A stretch of 7,697 nucleotides of DNA from Nitriliruptorales bacterium (GTDB taxonomy: Bacteria; Actinomycetota; Nitriliruptoria; Euzebyales; Egibacteraceae): contig SLNF01000171.1 of assembly GCA_007133145.1 (NCBI GenBank), forward strand, positions 1 through 7,697. Reading direction: 5' to 3'. Position numbers and translations under genes: made by a program. Positions 1 through 6,382 of this stretch are shown here, in pieces. Positions within the stretch are counted from its first letter, which is position 1. Each line of letters opens with the position of its first letter. Below the pieces are notes generated by a model, which was not told where the DNA came from, did no database searches, and was given only the letters and a program-made list of their open reading frames with translations.

Positions 1-660
1 CCGCGTGAGCCCGAGCGTCCCGACGGGCAGGCGCCAGCGGCGCAGGCCAGCGCGTCGGGGCACGCCCCGGAGTCCGAGCCGGGGGAACCCGACGTCGTCG
101 ACGAGCCCGAGGTCGAGCTCGACCACGAGGAGGAGGCCATCACCGCCGAGAGCGAGCCGGCACCGCTCGGCAAGCTCGTCACCCAGACGCTTGCGGGCCT
201 GCAGCGCTCCTCCGGCGGCGCGGTGCTCGCCTCGAACCTCAAGCGCGCGCTGTTGCGCAAGGACCCCACCTTCAGCGAGGCCGACTACGGCTTCCGGGCC
301 TTCGGCGAGCTCCTGCGCCACCTCGCCGACCGCAAGATCATCGAGCTCGAGCCGGGCCCGGCCAAGGGCGACCCGGAGGTCTTCTTCCCGGAGGAGTCCA
401 GCGACGAGGAGCGGGCCTTCGCGCTGCTTGCCGAGGTCGTCGCCAACCTCGAGGCCGAGGGCGGTGCGCCCCCGTTGTCGGGGCTGAAGGACCAGCTGCG
501 CAAGCGCGACCCCGACTTCAGCGAGAAGGAGTTCGGCTTCGGCGGCTTCCTCCAGTTCGTCAAGGCGGCACGCACCCGCGGTCTCGTGACGATGACGTGG
601 GACGAGGACGTCGACGACTACGTCCTCGCCCCGGCAGGGGAGGGCGACCGCGAGGGATGA
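1..660 (+). CDS. Tandem OST-HTH/LOTUS domain protein (5'-truncated)
   Basis: The reading frame is open from the first base and ends in TGA at 658-660, so the window holds only the last 219 residues. Residues about 1-55 are a Pro/Ala/Glu/Asp-rich acidic linker. Two similar modules follow, about residues 57-120 and 137-213. Each has a helical start, a basic 'LK..L.RKDP' helix and the motif DP(T/D)FSE...(Y/F)GF..F, repeated as DPTFSEADYGF and DPDFSEKEFGF. This is the signature of OST-HTH/LOTUS winged-helix domains, which in characterised proteins bind RNA or G-quadruplex RNA. In bacteria such domains usually sit behind an N-terminal NYN (PIN-like, LabA-type) nuclease domain; that part would lie upstream and cannot be seen, so the nuclease is inferred. 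An internal GTG at 223 falls inside the first repeat and is not a credible start. The gene is translationally coupled to the next one. Confidence 0.8.
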   Translation, partial: PREPERPDGQAPAAQASASGHAPESEPGEPDVVDEPEVELDHEEEAITAESEPAPLGKLVTQTLAGLQRSSGGAVLASNLKRALLRKDPTFSEADYGFRAFGELLRHLADRKIIELEPGPAKGDPEVFFPEESSDEERAFALLAEVVANLEAEGGAPPLSGLKDQLRKRDPDFSEKEFGFGGFLQFVKAARTRGLVTMTWDEDVDDYVLAPAGEGDREG

Positions 661-1304
661 GCGGCCCGGTCCGTGTCGTCCTCGTCGACGACCACGACCT
701 TGTGCGGGAGGGCTTGGTGCGCCTGCTCACGGCCGTCGACGAGGGCATCGCGGTCGTCGGCGAGGCCGGTGGGGTGGAGGAGGCGCTTGCCGAGGTCGCC
801 GCGGCCGAGCCCGATCTCGTCCTCCTCGACCTGCGCCTTGGGCAGGGCTCGGGACTCGAGGTCGCCCAACGACTCCGGGCCGCTGGCAACCCCGTGGCGA
901 TCCTCGTGTTGTCCGCGCACACCTCGGCGAGCTCCCTGCGCGCCGCGCTCGCCGCCGGAGCCGGCGGTTTCCTGCTCAAGAGCATCTCGGGGGTGGAGCT
1001 CGCCCAGGGGATCCGTCGCTGTGTGGCCGGTGAGACGGTCATCGACGAGGAGTTCGTGTCCGAGGTCCTCGACAGCCTCGGTCGCGGGGTGGGCGTGGGG
1101 CAGGCCGAGGTCACCCCTCGGGAGCGCGAGGTGCTCGAGCTCGTCGCGGCGGGCTCGTCGACGGCGCAGATCGCCGAGCGGCTCGGCGTGTCGCCGCGCA
1201 CGGTGCAGAAGCACGTCGAGAACCTCCTGCGCAAGCTCGAGGCCGGCGACCGCGCCGAGCTCGTGAGCCAGGCCTACCGACGGGAGCTGCTCGGATGGGG
1301 CTGA
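657..1304 (+). CDS. NarL/FixJ-family response regulator (REC + LuxR HTH)
   Basis: This 215-residue protein is a typical two-component DNA-binding regulator. The receiver domain covers residues about 5-120: acidic pocket D11-D12, phospho-acceptor D58 in LLD-LRLG, switch residue S86 and conserved K108 in FLLK. A LuxR-type HTH follows at about 150-207, with TPREREVLELVAAG, then AQIAERLGVSPRTVQKHV as the recognition region. Length and layout are standard for NarL/FixJ proteins. The ATG at 657 overlaps the upstream stop as ATGA; purine-rich runs lie at 636-644 and directly before the ATG. An in-frame start at 597 would run deep into the upstream gene and is not needed. No histidine kinase is visible, so the signal and target genes are unknown. 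It is not GlnR, which has an OmpR-type output domain. Confidence 0.93.
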   Translation: MSGPVRVVLVDDHDLVREGLVRLLTAVDEGIAVVGEAGGVEEALAEVAAAEPDLVLLDLRLGQGSGLEVAQRLRAAGNPVAILVLSAHTSASSLRAALAAGAGGFLLKSISGVELAQGIRRCVAGETVIDEEFVSEVLDSLGRGVGVGQAEVTPREREVLELVAAGSSTAQIAERLGVSPRTVQKHVENLLRKLEAGDRAELVSQAYRRELLGWG

Positions 1305-1330
1305 CGGCGGCACCATGGGTGGCGCAAGAT

Positions 1331-1368
1331 GTAACGGCGGTGAAACAGGGGCCTGACGATGGAGAAAC
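1331..1368 (+). promoter_or_regulatory. GlnR box upstream of glnK
   Basis: The sequence reads GTAAC-n6-GAAAC-n6-CTGAC-n6-GAAAC, with pentamers at 1331-1335, 1342-1346, 1353-1357 and 1364-1368, all in exact 11-bp phase. The actinobacterial GlnR consensus is gTnAC-n6-GaAAC repeated twice, and only the leading G of the third pentamer deviates. In Streptomyces and relatives, phosphate-independent OmpR-type GlnR binds such sites ahead of amtB-glnK-glnD, glnA and nir genes and activates them under nitrogen limitation. Here the box ends 54 bp before the P-II start, as expected for activation of glnK-glnD. No convincing -10 hexamer follows; CATCCT at 1379-1384 is a weak candidate. The regulator gene itself is not in the window. 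Confidence 0.85.
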
Positions 1369-1387
1369 CCGAGGGTCCCATCCTCGG
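1369..1387. repeat. Short inverted repeat in the glnK leader
   Basis: CCGAGG at 1369-1374 and CCTCGG at 1382-1387 are perfect inverted arms of 6 bp around a 7-nt spacer, immediately after the GlnR box and 35 bp before glnK. If transcription starts upstream it could form a small hairpin in the 5' leader; if it starts within, the repeat could be an operator half-site pair. A 6-bp repeat in GC-rich DNA can arise by chance. Confidence 0.3.
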
Positions 1388-1422
1388 AGGTCCGTTGGGG
1401 TGCCGATGAGAAAGGAGCGCCG

Positions 1423-1761
1423 ATGAAGCTCGTCGTGGCAATCGTGAAACCGTTCAAGGTCGAGGACGTCAAAGAGGCCCTGCGCGAGGTTGGCGTCGCC
1501 GGTTTGACGGTCAGCGAGGCACGCGGGTTCGGGCGGCAGCGCGGCCACACCGAGGTGTACCGCGGAGCGGAGTACCAGGTGGACTTCGTGCCGAAGAGCC
1601 GCATCGAGGTCATGGTCGACGACCCGCAGGTCGACGGGGTCGTCGATGCGATCACAAAGGCGGCCCGCACCGGCAAGATCGGCGACGGCAAGGTGGCGAT
1701 CCTCCCCCTCGAGGACATCGTGCGCATCCGCACCGGTGAGAGCGGGCCGGAGGCCCTCTGA
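1423..1761 (+). CDS. glnK: P-II family nitrogen regulatory protein (GlnK/GlnB)
   Basis: This 112-residue protein is a full-length P-II trimer subunit, a cytosolic sensor that binds ATP/ADP and 2-oxoglutarate and controls ammonium transporters and other partners. It opens with MKLVVAIVKPF. The T-loop carries YRGAEY at residues 46-51, with Tyr51 as the site modified by GlnD (adenylylated in studied actinobacteria, uridylylated in proteobacteria). The C-terminal signature TGKIGDGKV starts at residue 83, and R101/R103 match the nucleotide-binding arginines. One oddity: position 92, normally Phe or Trp (GDGK-I/V-F/W), is Ala. A clear AAAGGAG at 1411-1417 with a 5-nt spacer fixes the ATG. A GlnR box precedes it and glnD follows at once, so the name glnK fits, though glnB is used in mycobacteria. 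amtB, usually adjacent upstream, is missing. Confidence 0.96.
   Translation: MKLVVAIVKPFKVEDVKEALREVGVAGLTVSEARGFGRQRGHTEVYRGAEYQVDFVPKSRIEVMVDDPQVDGVVDAITKAARTGKIGDGKVAILPLEDIVRIRTGESGPEAL
1749..1753 (+). promoter_or_regulatory. Ribosome-binding site favouring a CTG start for glnD
   Basis: GGAGG at 1749-1753 lies inside the last codons of glnK, 4 nt before CTG at 1758. The alternative TTG at 1842 has no purine-rich Shine-Dalgarno match in the preceding 20 bases. The site therefore supports initiation at the CTG, coupled to termination of glnK. Confidence 0.5.
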
Positions 1762-4343
1762 GCCCCGGCCCCCCGCCGGGGCCTGCCGCCGACGTCGCCG
1801 AGCTACGCCGTCGCCTCGCCCCCACGAGCGTCGACGCCCCGTTGGGCTCGGCCTGGTGCCGCTCGTGGACCGGGCGCATCGACGATGTGCTGTCGGCGTG
1901 TCTCGGCGAGGTCTCGGGCGTCGCGATCGTCGGGCTCGGCAGCTACGCGCGTCGTGAGCTCGCGCCCGCCTCCGACGTCGACGTCCTGCTCCTCCACGAC
2001 GGCTGGTCGACGACGGAGCTCGAGGGGCTCGTCCGGGCGATCTGCTACCCGCTGTGGGACGCGGGCCTGTCGGTCGGGCACGCGGTGCACACGCCACGCG
2101 CAGCGGTGAGGGCGGCCGCCGAGCGGGTCGAGAGCTCGACGGCGCTCGTCGAGCACCGGCTCGTCGCCGGCGACGTCGGCCTCGTCGACGACCTCGTCGC
2201 GCGCTGGCGTCGCTGGCTGCGACGGCACGGGGGAAGGCTCCTCGCCTCGGTCGCCGACGCCGACGCCGCACGCCACGCCCAGGCGGGCGACCGCCCGGGG
2301 ATGCTCGAACCCGATCTCAAGCGCGGCGCCGGTGGTCTCCGCGACCTCCAGAGCCTGCGCTGGGCCGCGGCGTGCCTGCTCGGCGCCGACGACCTCGACG
2401 CGCTCGTCGGCGCACGCTACCTCGGCGCGAGCGATCTACCCGCTCTCGCCGAGGCCGCGGAGGTCCTCCTCGCCGCCCGCTGCGCGCTCCATCTGCAGCA
2501 GGGGGCGAGCCTGCCGCCGGGCTCCGGGGTGGACACCCTGCGGCTCGACCTGCAGGACCACGTCGCCGCGCGCCTGGCATGGGGTGACGGCGACGCGCTG
2601 CTGCGCGCCGTCGGGCTCGCGAGTCGGCGGATCGCCTACCTCCACGGTCGGGCCTGGCCGCGCGTGCTCGCTGACGCGCGGGGAGGTCGGCGGCGGTCGC
2701 GCCCACCGCCGCGTGGGGTCGGCGAGGGACTCGAGTGCGTCGACGGCCTCGTCGAGATGGCGCCCGGCCGCACCCTTGCCGCCGACCCCGCCCTAGCGGC
2801 ACGGGCCGTGGCCGCGGCCGCCGCCGAGGGCACCCACCTCGGGCGCGCCACCGCCGAGGCCCTCGCCGCGCAGATCGCCGAGTTCGGCACGCTCCCGTGG
2901 GACGCGACGACGCGCGGCGCGCTTCTGCGCGTGCTGCGACGGGGCCGGCAGGCCGTGCCCGCGCTCGCCGACGCCGGCGAGATCGGCCTGCTCTCGGCGC
3001 TGCTGCCCGAATGGGAGGCGCTGCGGGGGACACCGCAGCGCAACCCCCTGCACCGCTACGACGTCGACACCCACCTCGTCGAGACCGTTGCGGAGCTCGG
3101 CGGGATCGTCGACGGTGCCCTCGACGAGCGTCACGCGGCGATCTTCGAGCGCCTCGACGAGCCCGAGGTGCTGTTGCTCGCCGCGCTGCTCCACGACGTC
3201 GGCAAGGGCGGCAGTGGCGATCATGCCCTCTCCGGGGCGGTCATCGCGCGCGAGTGGGTGCTGCGGATGGGCTTCGGCGGGCGTCGGGCCGACCGGGTGG
3301 CCCGCCTCGTGCGCCTGCATCTCCTCCTGCCCGACGTCGCGGTGAGCCGCGACCTCGACGACGCCGACGAGGTCGCGGCGGTCGCTGAGCGCGTGGGCGA
3401 CGCCGAGGCGCTCGACGGGCTCTACCTCCTCGCCCTCGCCGACGGGCGGGCCACCGGGCCAGCCGCAGCGTCGGCCTGGCGCGAAGGGTTGCTGGCCGAG
3501 CTCCACGCGCGCGTGCGCCGGCACCTCATGAGCGGCTCGGACGCCGACCTCGTCGTCGCCTCACCCGAGACCGTCGTCGCCGACGCCGAACGTCTGCTGG
3601 GCGACGACGGGGTGGTCGGCGCGGCGCTCCCGGGCATGCCGCGGCGCTACCTCCTCACGGCGAGCGCCGAGCAGGTCGCCGAGCACGCCCGGCTCGACGC
3701 GGAGCGTGCCGAGGACGCCGCGCGGGCCTCCCTGCGGCCGGGCCCGGTGGCTGGCACGCGGACCGTCTCGCTCGTCGCGCCCGACCGCCTCGGGCTCATG
3801 GCCGACGCCGCCGGCGCGCTCGCCGGACACGGCCTCGTCGTCCTCGACGCGCGCGCGTTCACCCGTGGCGACGGGGTCGCCTTCGACTGGTTCGTCGTCG
3901 AGGACGGTCCCGGGGCCGCCCGGCAGGCACCGGCGGCTACGCGGGCAGAGCCCGGTGCGCCCGCCGGCGACGCGGAGGTCCTCGCCGCCCTCACCGCCGC
4001 GGCGGTCGGCGAGGTCGACGCCGGAGCGCTCGTCGAGCGCTGGGAGGGGCGGCGCGACATCCGACGTCCGACGCTCGCCCACCCCGTCGAGGTCGAGGTG
4101 GGCTTCGACCGCGGGCCGATGACGACACGGATCGAGGTCGCCGGCCCCGACGCGCCGGGTGTGCTCTACCGCCTCGGTCGCGTCCTCGCCGACGAGGGGC
4201 TCGACGTCGTGGGCGCGCGCGTGGCCACGCTCGGCCCCCAGGTGCGCGACGTCTTCTTCGTCCGCCCCAGCGGGGGCCCACCCGACGAGTCCCGGATCGC
4301 CGAGCGGCTGCGAGCCGCGGCAGGCTGGCCGACGGAGGCCTGA
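1758..4343 (+). CDS. glnD: GlnD, [P-II] nucleotidyltransferase / nucleotidyl-removing enzyme
   Basis: GlnD modifies Tyr51 of P-II at low glutamine and removes the group at high glutamine. Numbering from CTG 1758 (861 residues): nucleotidyltransferase domain with GSYARREL then D73-x-D75 (metal ligands) and GLSVGHAVHT; GlnD-specific EPDLKRGAGGLRDLQ from residue 184; HD hydrolase domain with H439, H479-D480 in LLHDVGKG and D562; and two C-terminal ACT domains from about 667 and 789 that sense glutamine. All catalytic parts are present. The start is uncertain. The in-frame stop at 1737-1739 leaves only CTG 1758 (CTGA overlap with the glnK stop, GGAGG 4 nt upstream) or TTG 1842 (833 residues, no Shine-Dalgarno). 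Codon-position GC bias and plausible N-terminal sequence (ADVAELRRRLAP) between them favour the longer form. The usual GlnD GGYGR is GSYAR here. Confidence 0.93.
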   Translation: MSPGPPPGPAADVAELRRRLAPTSVDAPLGSAWCRSWTGRIDDVLSACLGEVSGVAIVGLGSYARRELAPASDVDVLLLHDGWSTTELEGLVRAICYPLWDAGLSVGHAVHTPRAAVRAAAERVESSTALVEHRLVAGDVGLVDDLVARWRRWLRRHGGRLLASVADADAARHAQAGDRPGMLEPDLKRGAGGLRDLQSLRWAAACLLGADDLDALVGARYLGASDLPALAEAAEVLLAARCALHLQQGASLPPGSGVDTLRLDLQDHVAARLAWGDGDALLRAVGLASRRIAYLHGRAWPRVLADARGGRRRSRPPPRGVGEGLECVDGLVEMAPGRTLAADPALAARAVAAAAAEGTHLGRATAEALAAQIAEFGTLPWDATTRGALLRVLRRGRQAVPALADAGEIGLLSALLPEWEALRGTPQRNPLHRYDVDTHLVETVAELGGIVDGALDERHAAIFERLDEPEVLLLAALLHDVGKGGSGDHALSGAVIAREWVLRMGFGGRRADRVARLVRLHLLLPDVAVSRDLDDADEVAAVAERVGDAEALDGLYLLALADGRATGPAAASAWREGLLAELHARVRRHLMSGSDADLVVASPETVVADAERLLGDDGVVGAALPGMPRRYLLTASAEQVAEHARLDAERAEDAARASLRPGPVAGTRTVSLVAPDRLGLMADAAGALAGHGLVVLDARAFTRGDGVAFDWFVVEDGPGAARQAPAATRAEPGAPAGDAEVLAALTAAAVGEVDAGALVERWEGRRDIRRPTLAHPVEVEVGFDRGPMTTRIEVAGPDAPGVLYRLGRVLADEGLDVVGARVATLGPQVRDVFFVRPSGGPPDESRIAERLRAAAGWPTEA
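1762..1782 (+). other. Perfect GC hairpin at the glnK-glnD junction
   Basis: GCCCCGGC at 1762-1769 and GCCGGGGC at 1775-1782 form a perfect 8-bp stem with a CCCCC loop, starting on the base after the glnK stop codon. No T-run follows, so it is not a canonical intrinsic terminator, but GC-only hairpins can act as partial terminators or mRNA 3'-end protectors in actinobacteria. If glnD starts at CTG 1758, the hairpin lies in codons 2-9 and could hold back glnD translation; if it starts at 1842, it is intercistronic. Either way it could set the glnK:glnD ratio. The structure is read directly; the function is inferred. Confidence 0.5.
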
Positions 4344-4399
4344 GCGTGCGGGAGGCGGCGTCGGTGGCCGCGTGGTGCGACCGTCGGCCCCTGCTGTGC

Positions 4400-4405
4400 G
4401 ACACT
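4400..4405 (+). promoter_or_regulatory. Possible -10 element for a leaderless nitrobindin mRNA
   Basis: GACACT matches the actinobacterial TAnnnT -10 motif except for its first base and ends 6 bases before GTG 4412, the spacing expected when transcription starts on the start codon. No ribosome-binding site precedes that GTG, which fits a leaderless transcript. A -35 candidate (TGCGAC, 4376-4381) is weak. Confidence 0.35.
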
Positions 4406-4411
4406 CCTGGT

Positions 4412-4888
4412 GTGAGCACCCTGCATCCCGCCGTCGCGCCCCTGTCCTTCCTCCTCGGCTCGTGGAAGGGGACCGGCCGCGGGACCTACCCCACGATCGA
4501 CGACTTCGCCTACCGCGAATGGGTGACGTTCCGGCACACCGGCAAGCCGTTCCTCGTCTACGAGCAGCGCACCGCCGACCTGACGTCCGGTGCGCCGATG
4601 CACGCCGAGACCGGCTACCTGCGGGCGGTCGGCGCGGGGCGGGTCGAGCTCGTCCTCGCCCAGCCCAGCGGGATCACCGAGGTCCACGAGGGCACCGTCG
4701 AGGGGCAGAGGGTGCGTCTGGCGACGACCGAGGTGGGGGTGGCGCCGACGGCGAAGCGCGTCGACGCCCTCGAGCGCGACCTCTCCGTCGACGGCGACGT
4801 GCTGCGCTACGAGGTGCGCATGGCGGCGATGGGCCTGCCGATGACCCACCACCTCGCGGCCGAGCTCCACCGCGAGGCGGAGGGGTAG
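4412..4888 (+). CDS. Nitrobindin-family haem beta-barrel protein
   Basis: The 158-residue protein matches the nitrobindin (DUF1794/THAP4-like) family, small ten-stranded beta-barrels that bind ferric haem and, in studied members, bind NO and isomerise peroxynitrite to nitrate. The family start LHPAVAPLSFLLGSWKGTGRG is visible in parts: LHP at residues 4-6 and the diagnostic GxWxGxG at 16-22. The mid-region signature PMHAETGYLR and the MAAMGLPMTHHL segment near the C-terminus follow; H147 aligns with the proximal haem ligand. Length equals the family norm (about 160). An upstream in-frame GTG at 4346, 2 nt after the glnD stop, would add 22 residues that do not look like the family, so GTG 4412 was chosen. 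The gene could be co-transcribed with glnD as well as having its own promoter. Confidence 0.88.
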   Translation: MSTLHPAVAPLSFLLGSWKGTGRGTYPTIDDFAYREWVTFRHTGKPFLVYEQRTADLTSGAPMHAETGYLRAVGAGRVELVLAQPSGITEVHEGTVEGQRVRLATTEVGVAPTAKRVDALERDLSVDGDVLRYEVRMAAMGLPMTHHLAAELHREAEG

Positions 4889-4892
4889 CGTC

Positions 4893-4913
4893 CGGGGCGT
4901 CCGCCGGGCCCCG
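4893..4913. terminator. GC hairpin between convergent genes (possible bidirectional terminator)
   Basis: CGGGGC at 4893-4898 and GCCCCG at 4908-4913 form a 6-bp stem with a 9-nt loop in the 35-bp gap between the nitrobindin stop and the fumC stop. The position between convergent stops is where a shared terminator is expected. There is no T-tract on either strand, so the call rests on location and symmetry. Confidence 0.35.
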
Positions 4914-4923
4914 CCACGCGGGC

Positions 4924-6324
4924 CTAGAGCACCCCACCCTCGGTCATGCGCTTGATGTCGAGGATGCGGTCGACCTCGTCGTCGGGGAGCACGCCGGCCT
5001 CCTTGACGACGTCGCGCAGCGGGCGGTCCTCGGCCAGCGCCTGCTTGGAGAGCTCGGCGCTCTTGTCGTAGCCGATCGCGGGCACGAGCGCGGTGACGAT
5101 CGCGAGGTCCTTCTCGACGAGCTCGGTCGCGCGCTCGACGTTGGCGCTGAGCCCGTCGACGCACTGCTCGGCGAAGTTCGCCGCGCTCGTCGACAGCAGG
5201 GCGATGGACTCGAGGACGTTGCGGGCCATCATCGGGATGTAGACGTTGAGCTCGAAGTGGCCGTTCATGCCGCCGACGGTCACGGCCGTGTCGTTGCCGA
5301 TGACCTGGGCGCACGCCTGGGTGACGGACTCGGGGATGACGGGGTTGACCTTCGCCGGCATGATCGAGCTGCCCGGCTGGATCTCCGGCAGCTGGAGCTC
5401 GCCGATCCCGGTCCGCGGCCCCGAGCCCATGAGGCGGATATCGTTGGCGATCTTCGTCATCGACACGGCGACGACCTTGAGCGCGCCCGAGAGCTCGACG
5501 AGCCCGTCGCGGGCGCCCTGCGCCTCGAAGTGGTTGTCGGCCTCGCGCAGGGCGATGGTGCCGGTGCGCTCGCGGAGCTCGTCGAGGACCCGGTCGGTCA
5601 TGCCTTCCGGCGCGTTGAGACCGGTGCCGACCGCCGTGCCGCCGAGGGGCAGCTCGCTCACGCGCTCGAGCGCGGCGCGCACCCGCGCGGCGCCGAGCTC
5701 GATCTGCCGGGCGTAGCCGCCGAACTCCTGGCCGAGCGTGACCGGCGTGGCGTCCATGAGGTGGGTCCGGCCGGGCTTGACGACGTCGGCGAAGGCCTTG
5801 GCCTTGGCCTCGAGTGAGACGTGGAGCACGTCGAGGGCGGGCAGGAGCTCCTCGACGGAGGCGAGGTAGGCGGCGACGTGGACCGCGGTCGGGAAGACGT
5901 CGTTGGAGGACTGCCCCGCGTTGACGTGGTCGTTGGGGTGGACGGGGTCCTTCGAGCCCATCGCGCCCCCGAGGAGCTCGATCGCGCGGTTGGCGATGAC
6001 CTCGTTGGTGTTCATGTTCGAGCTCGTGCCCGAGCCGGTCTGGAAGACGTCGACGACGAAGTGCGCGTCGTGGGTGCCGTCGGCGACCTCCTCGGCGGCC
6101 CGGACGATCGCCTCGTACTGGCGGTCGTCGAGCACGCCGACGCGGTGGTTGTACACCGCGGCGGAGGCCTTGATGAGGCCGAGGGCGCGGATGACCTGGC
6201 GGGGGATCCGCTGGCCGGAGATCGGGAAGTTCTCGACGGCGCGCTGGGTCTGCGCGCCGTAGTACGCGTCGACGGGGACCTGCATCTCGCCCATCGAGTC
6301 GCGTTCGGTCCTGGTGGCGGTCAT
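4924..6324 (-). CDS. fumC: Class II fumarate hydratase
   Basis: The 466-residue enzyme interconverts fumarate and L-malate in the TCA cycle as a cytosolic homotetramer. Visible landmarks: TGSGTSSNMNTNE near residue 96, QSSNDVFPTA near 138, catalytic-region GRTHLMDA with H188, and the superfamily signature GSSIMPAKVNP with catalytic Ser319, Lys325 and Asn327. It is full length. GSSIMPAKVNPVIPE also resembles aspartase, but QSSND-V-FPTA (not the aspartase QSTNDAYPT), the FELNVYIPMMARN segment and the IGYDK stretch are fumarase-like and resemble mycobacterial fumarase. The ATG at 6324 is preferred because AGGAG lies 7 nt upstream; a GTG one codon earlier is also in frame. The gene is transcribed alone on the minus strand, converging on the nitrobindin gene and diverging from the phosphatase operon. 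Confidence 0.95.
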   Translation of the reverse strand: MTATRTERDSMGEMQVPVDAYYGAQTQRAVENFPISGQRIPRQVIRALGLIKASAAVYNHRVGVLDDRQYEAIVRAAEEVADGTHDAHFVVDVFQTGSGTSSNMNTNEVIANRAIELLGGAMGSKDPVHPNDHVNAGQSSNDVFPTAVHVAAYLASVEELLPALDVLHVSLEAKAKAFADVVKPGRTHLMDATPVTLGQEFGGYARQIELGAARVRAALERVSELPLGGTAVGTGLNAPEGMTDRVLDELRERTGTIALREADNHFEAQGARDGLVELSGALKVVAVSMTKIANDIRLMGSGPRTGIGELQLPEIQPGSSIMPAKVNPVIPESVTQACAQVIGNDTAVTVGGMNGHFELNVYIPMMARNVLESIALLSTSAANFAEQCVDGLSANVERATELVEKDLAIVTALVPAIGYDKSAELSKQALAEDRPLRDVVKEAGVLPDDEVDRILDIKRMTEGGVL

Positions 6325-6331
6325 CACGTGG

Positions 6332-6336
6332 CTCCT
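6332..6336 (-). promoter_or_regulatory. fumC ribosome-binding site
   Basis: Read on the minus strand this is AGGAG, 7 nt before ATG 6324 but only 4 nt before the in-frame GTG at 6327. It favours the ATG. Confidence 0.6.
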
Positions 6337-6376
6337 GTGCGTCCGGGGGTCTCGCAGGGCAGCCTAGTTGGCTCGC

Positions 6377-6382
6377 TACGCT
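6377..6382 (+). promoter_or_regulatory. Candidate -10 element for the phosphatase operon
   Basis: TACGCT fits the actinobacterial TAnnnT -10 motif in the 133-bp divergent gap between fumC and the phosphatase gene. Transcription would begin near 6389, giving a leader of about 70 nt. No good TTGAC-like -35 is present at normal spacing. On the opposite strand TAGGCT (6366-6361) is an equally loose -10 match for fumC. Apart from these the gap holds only GC-rich sequence. Confidence 0.35.

Noticed and set aside
657..1304. The response regulator being GlnR itself, acting on the adjacent box
   Set aside because: GlnR is OmpR-like with a winged helix; this protein has a LuxR-type HTH and a canonical phospho-acceptor Asp.
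1111..2271. 386-codon minus-strand open frame opposite the regulator, glnK and glnD start
   Set aside because: Antisense to well-supported genes, highly Arg-rich, no domain.
1842..4343. TTG 1842 as the glnD start
   Set aside because: No ribosome-binding site, and coding-like sequence continues upstream to CTG 1758; kept as the alternative.
4159..5817. 552-codon plus-strand open frame across the glnD end, nitrobindin and antisense fumC
   Set aside because: It changes character where the real genes change and shows no family pattern; a consequence of few stop codons in GC-rich DNA.
4924..6324. Aspartate ammonia-lyase instead of fumarase
   Set aside because: GSSIMPAKVNPVIPE is aspartase-like, but QSSNDVFPTA, FELNVYIPMMARN and the overall pattern fit class II fumarase.
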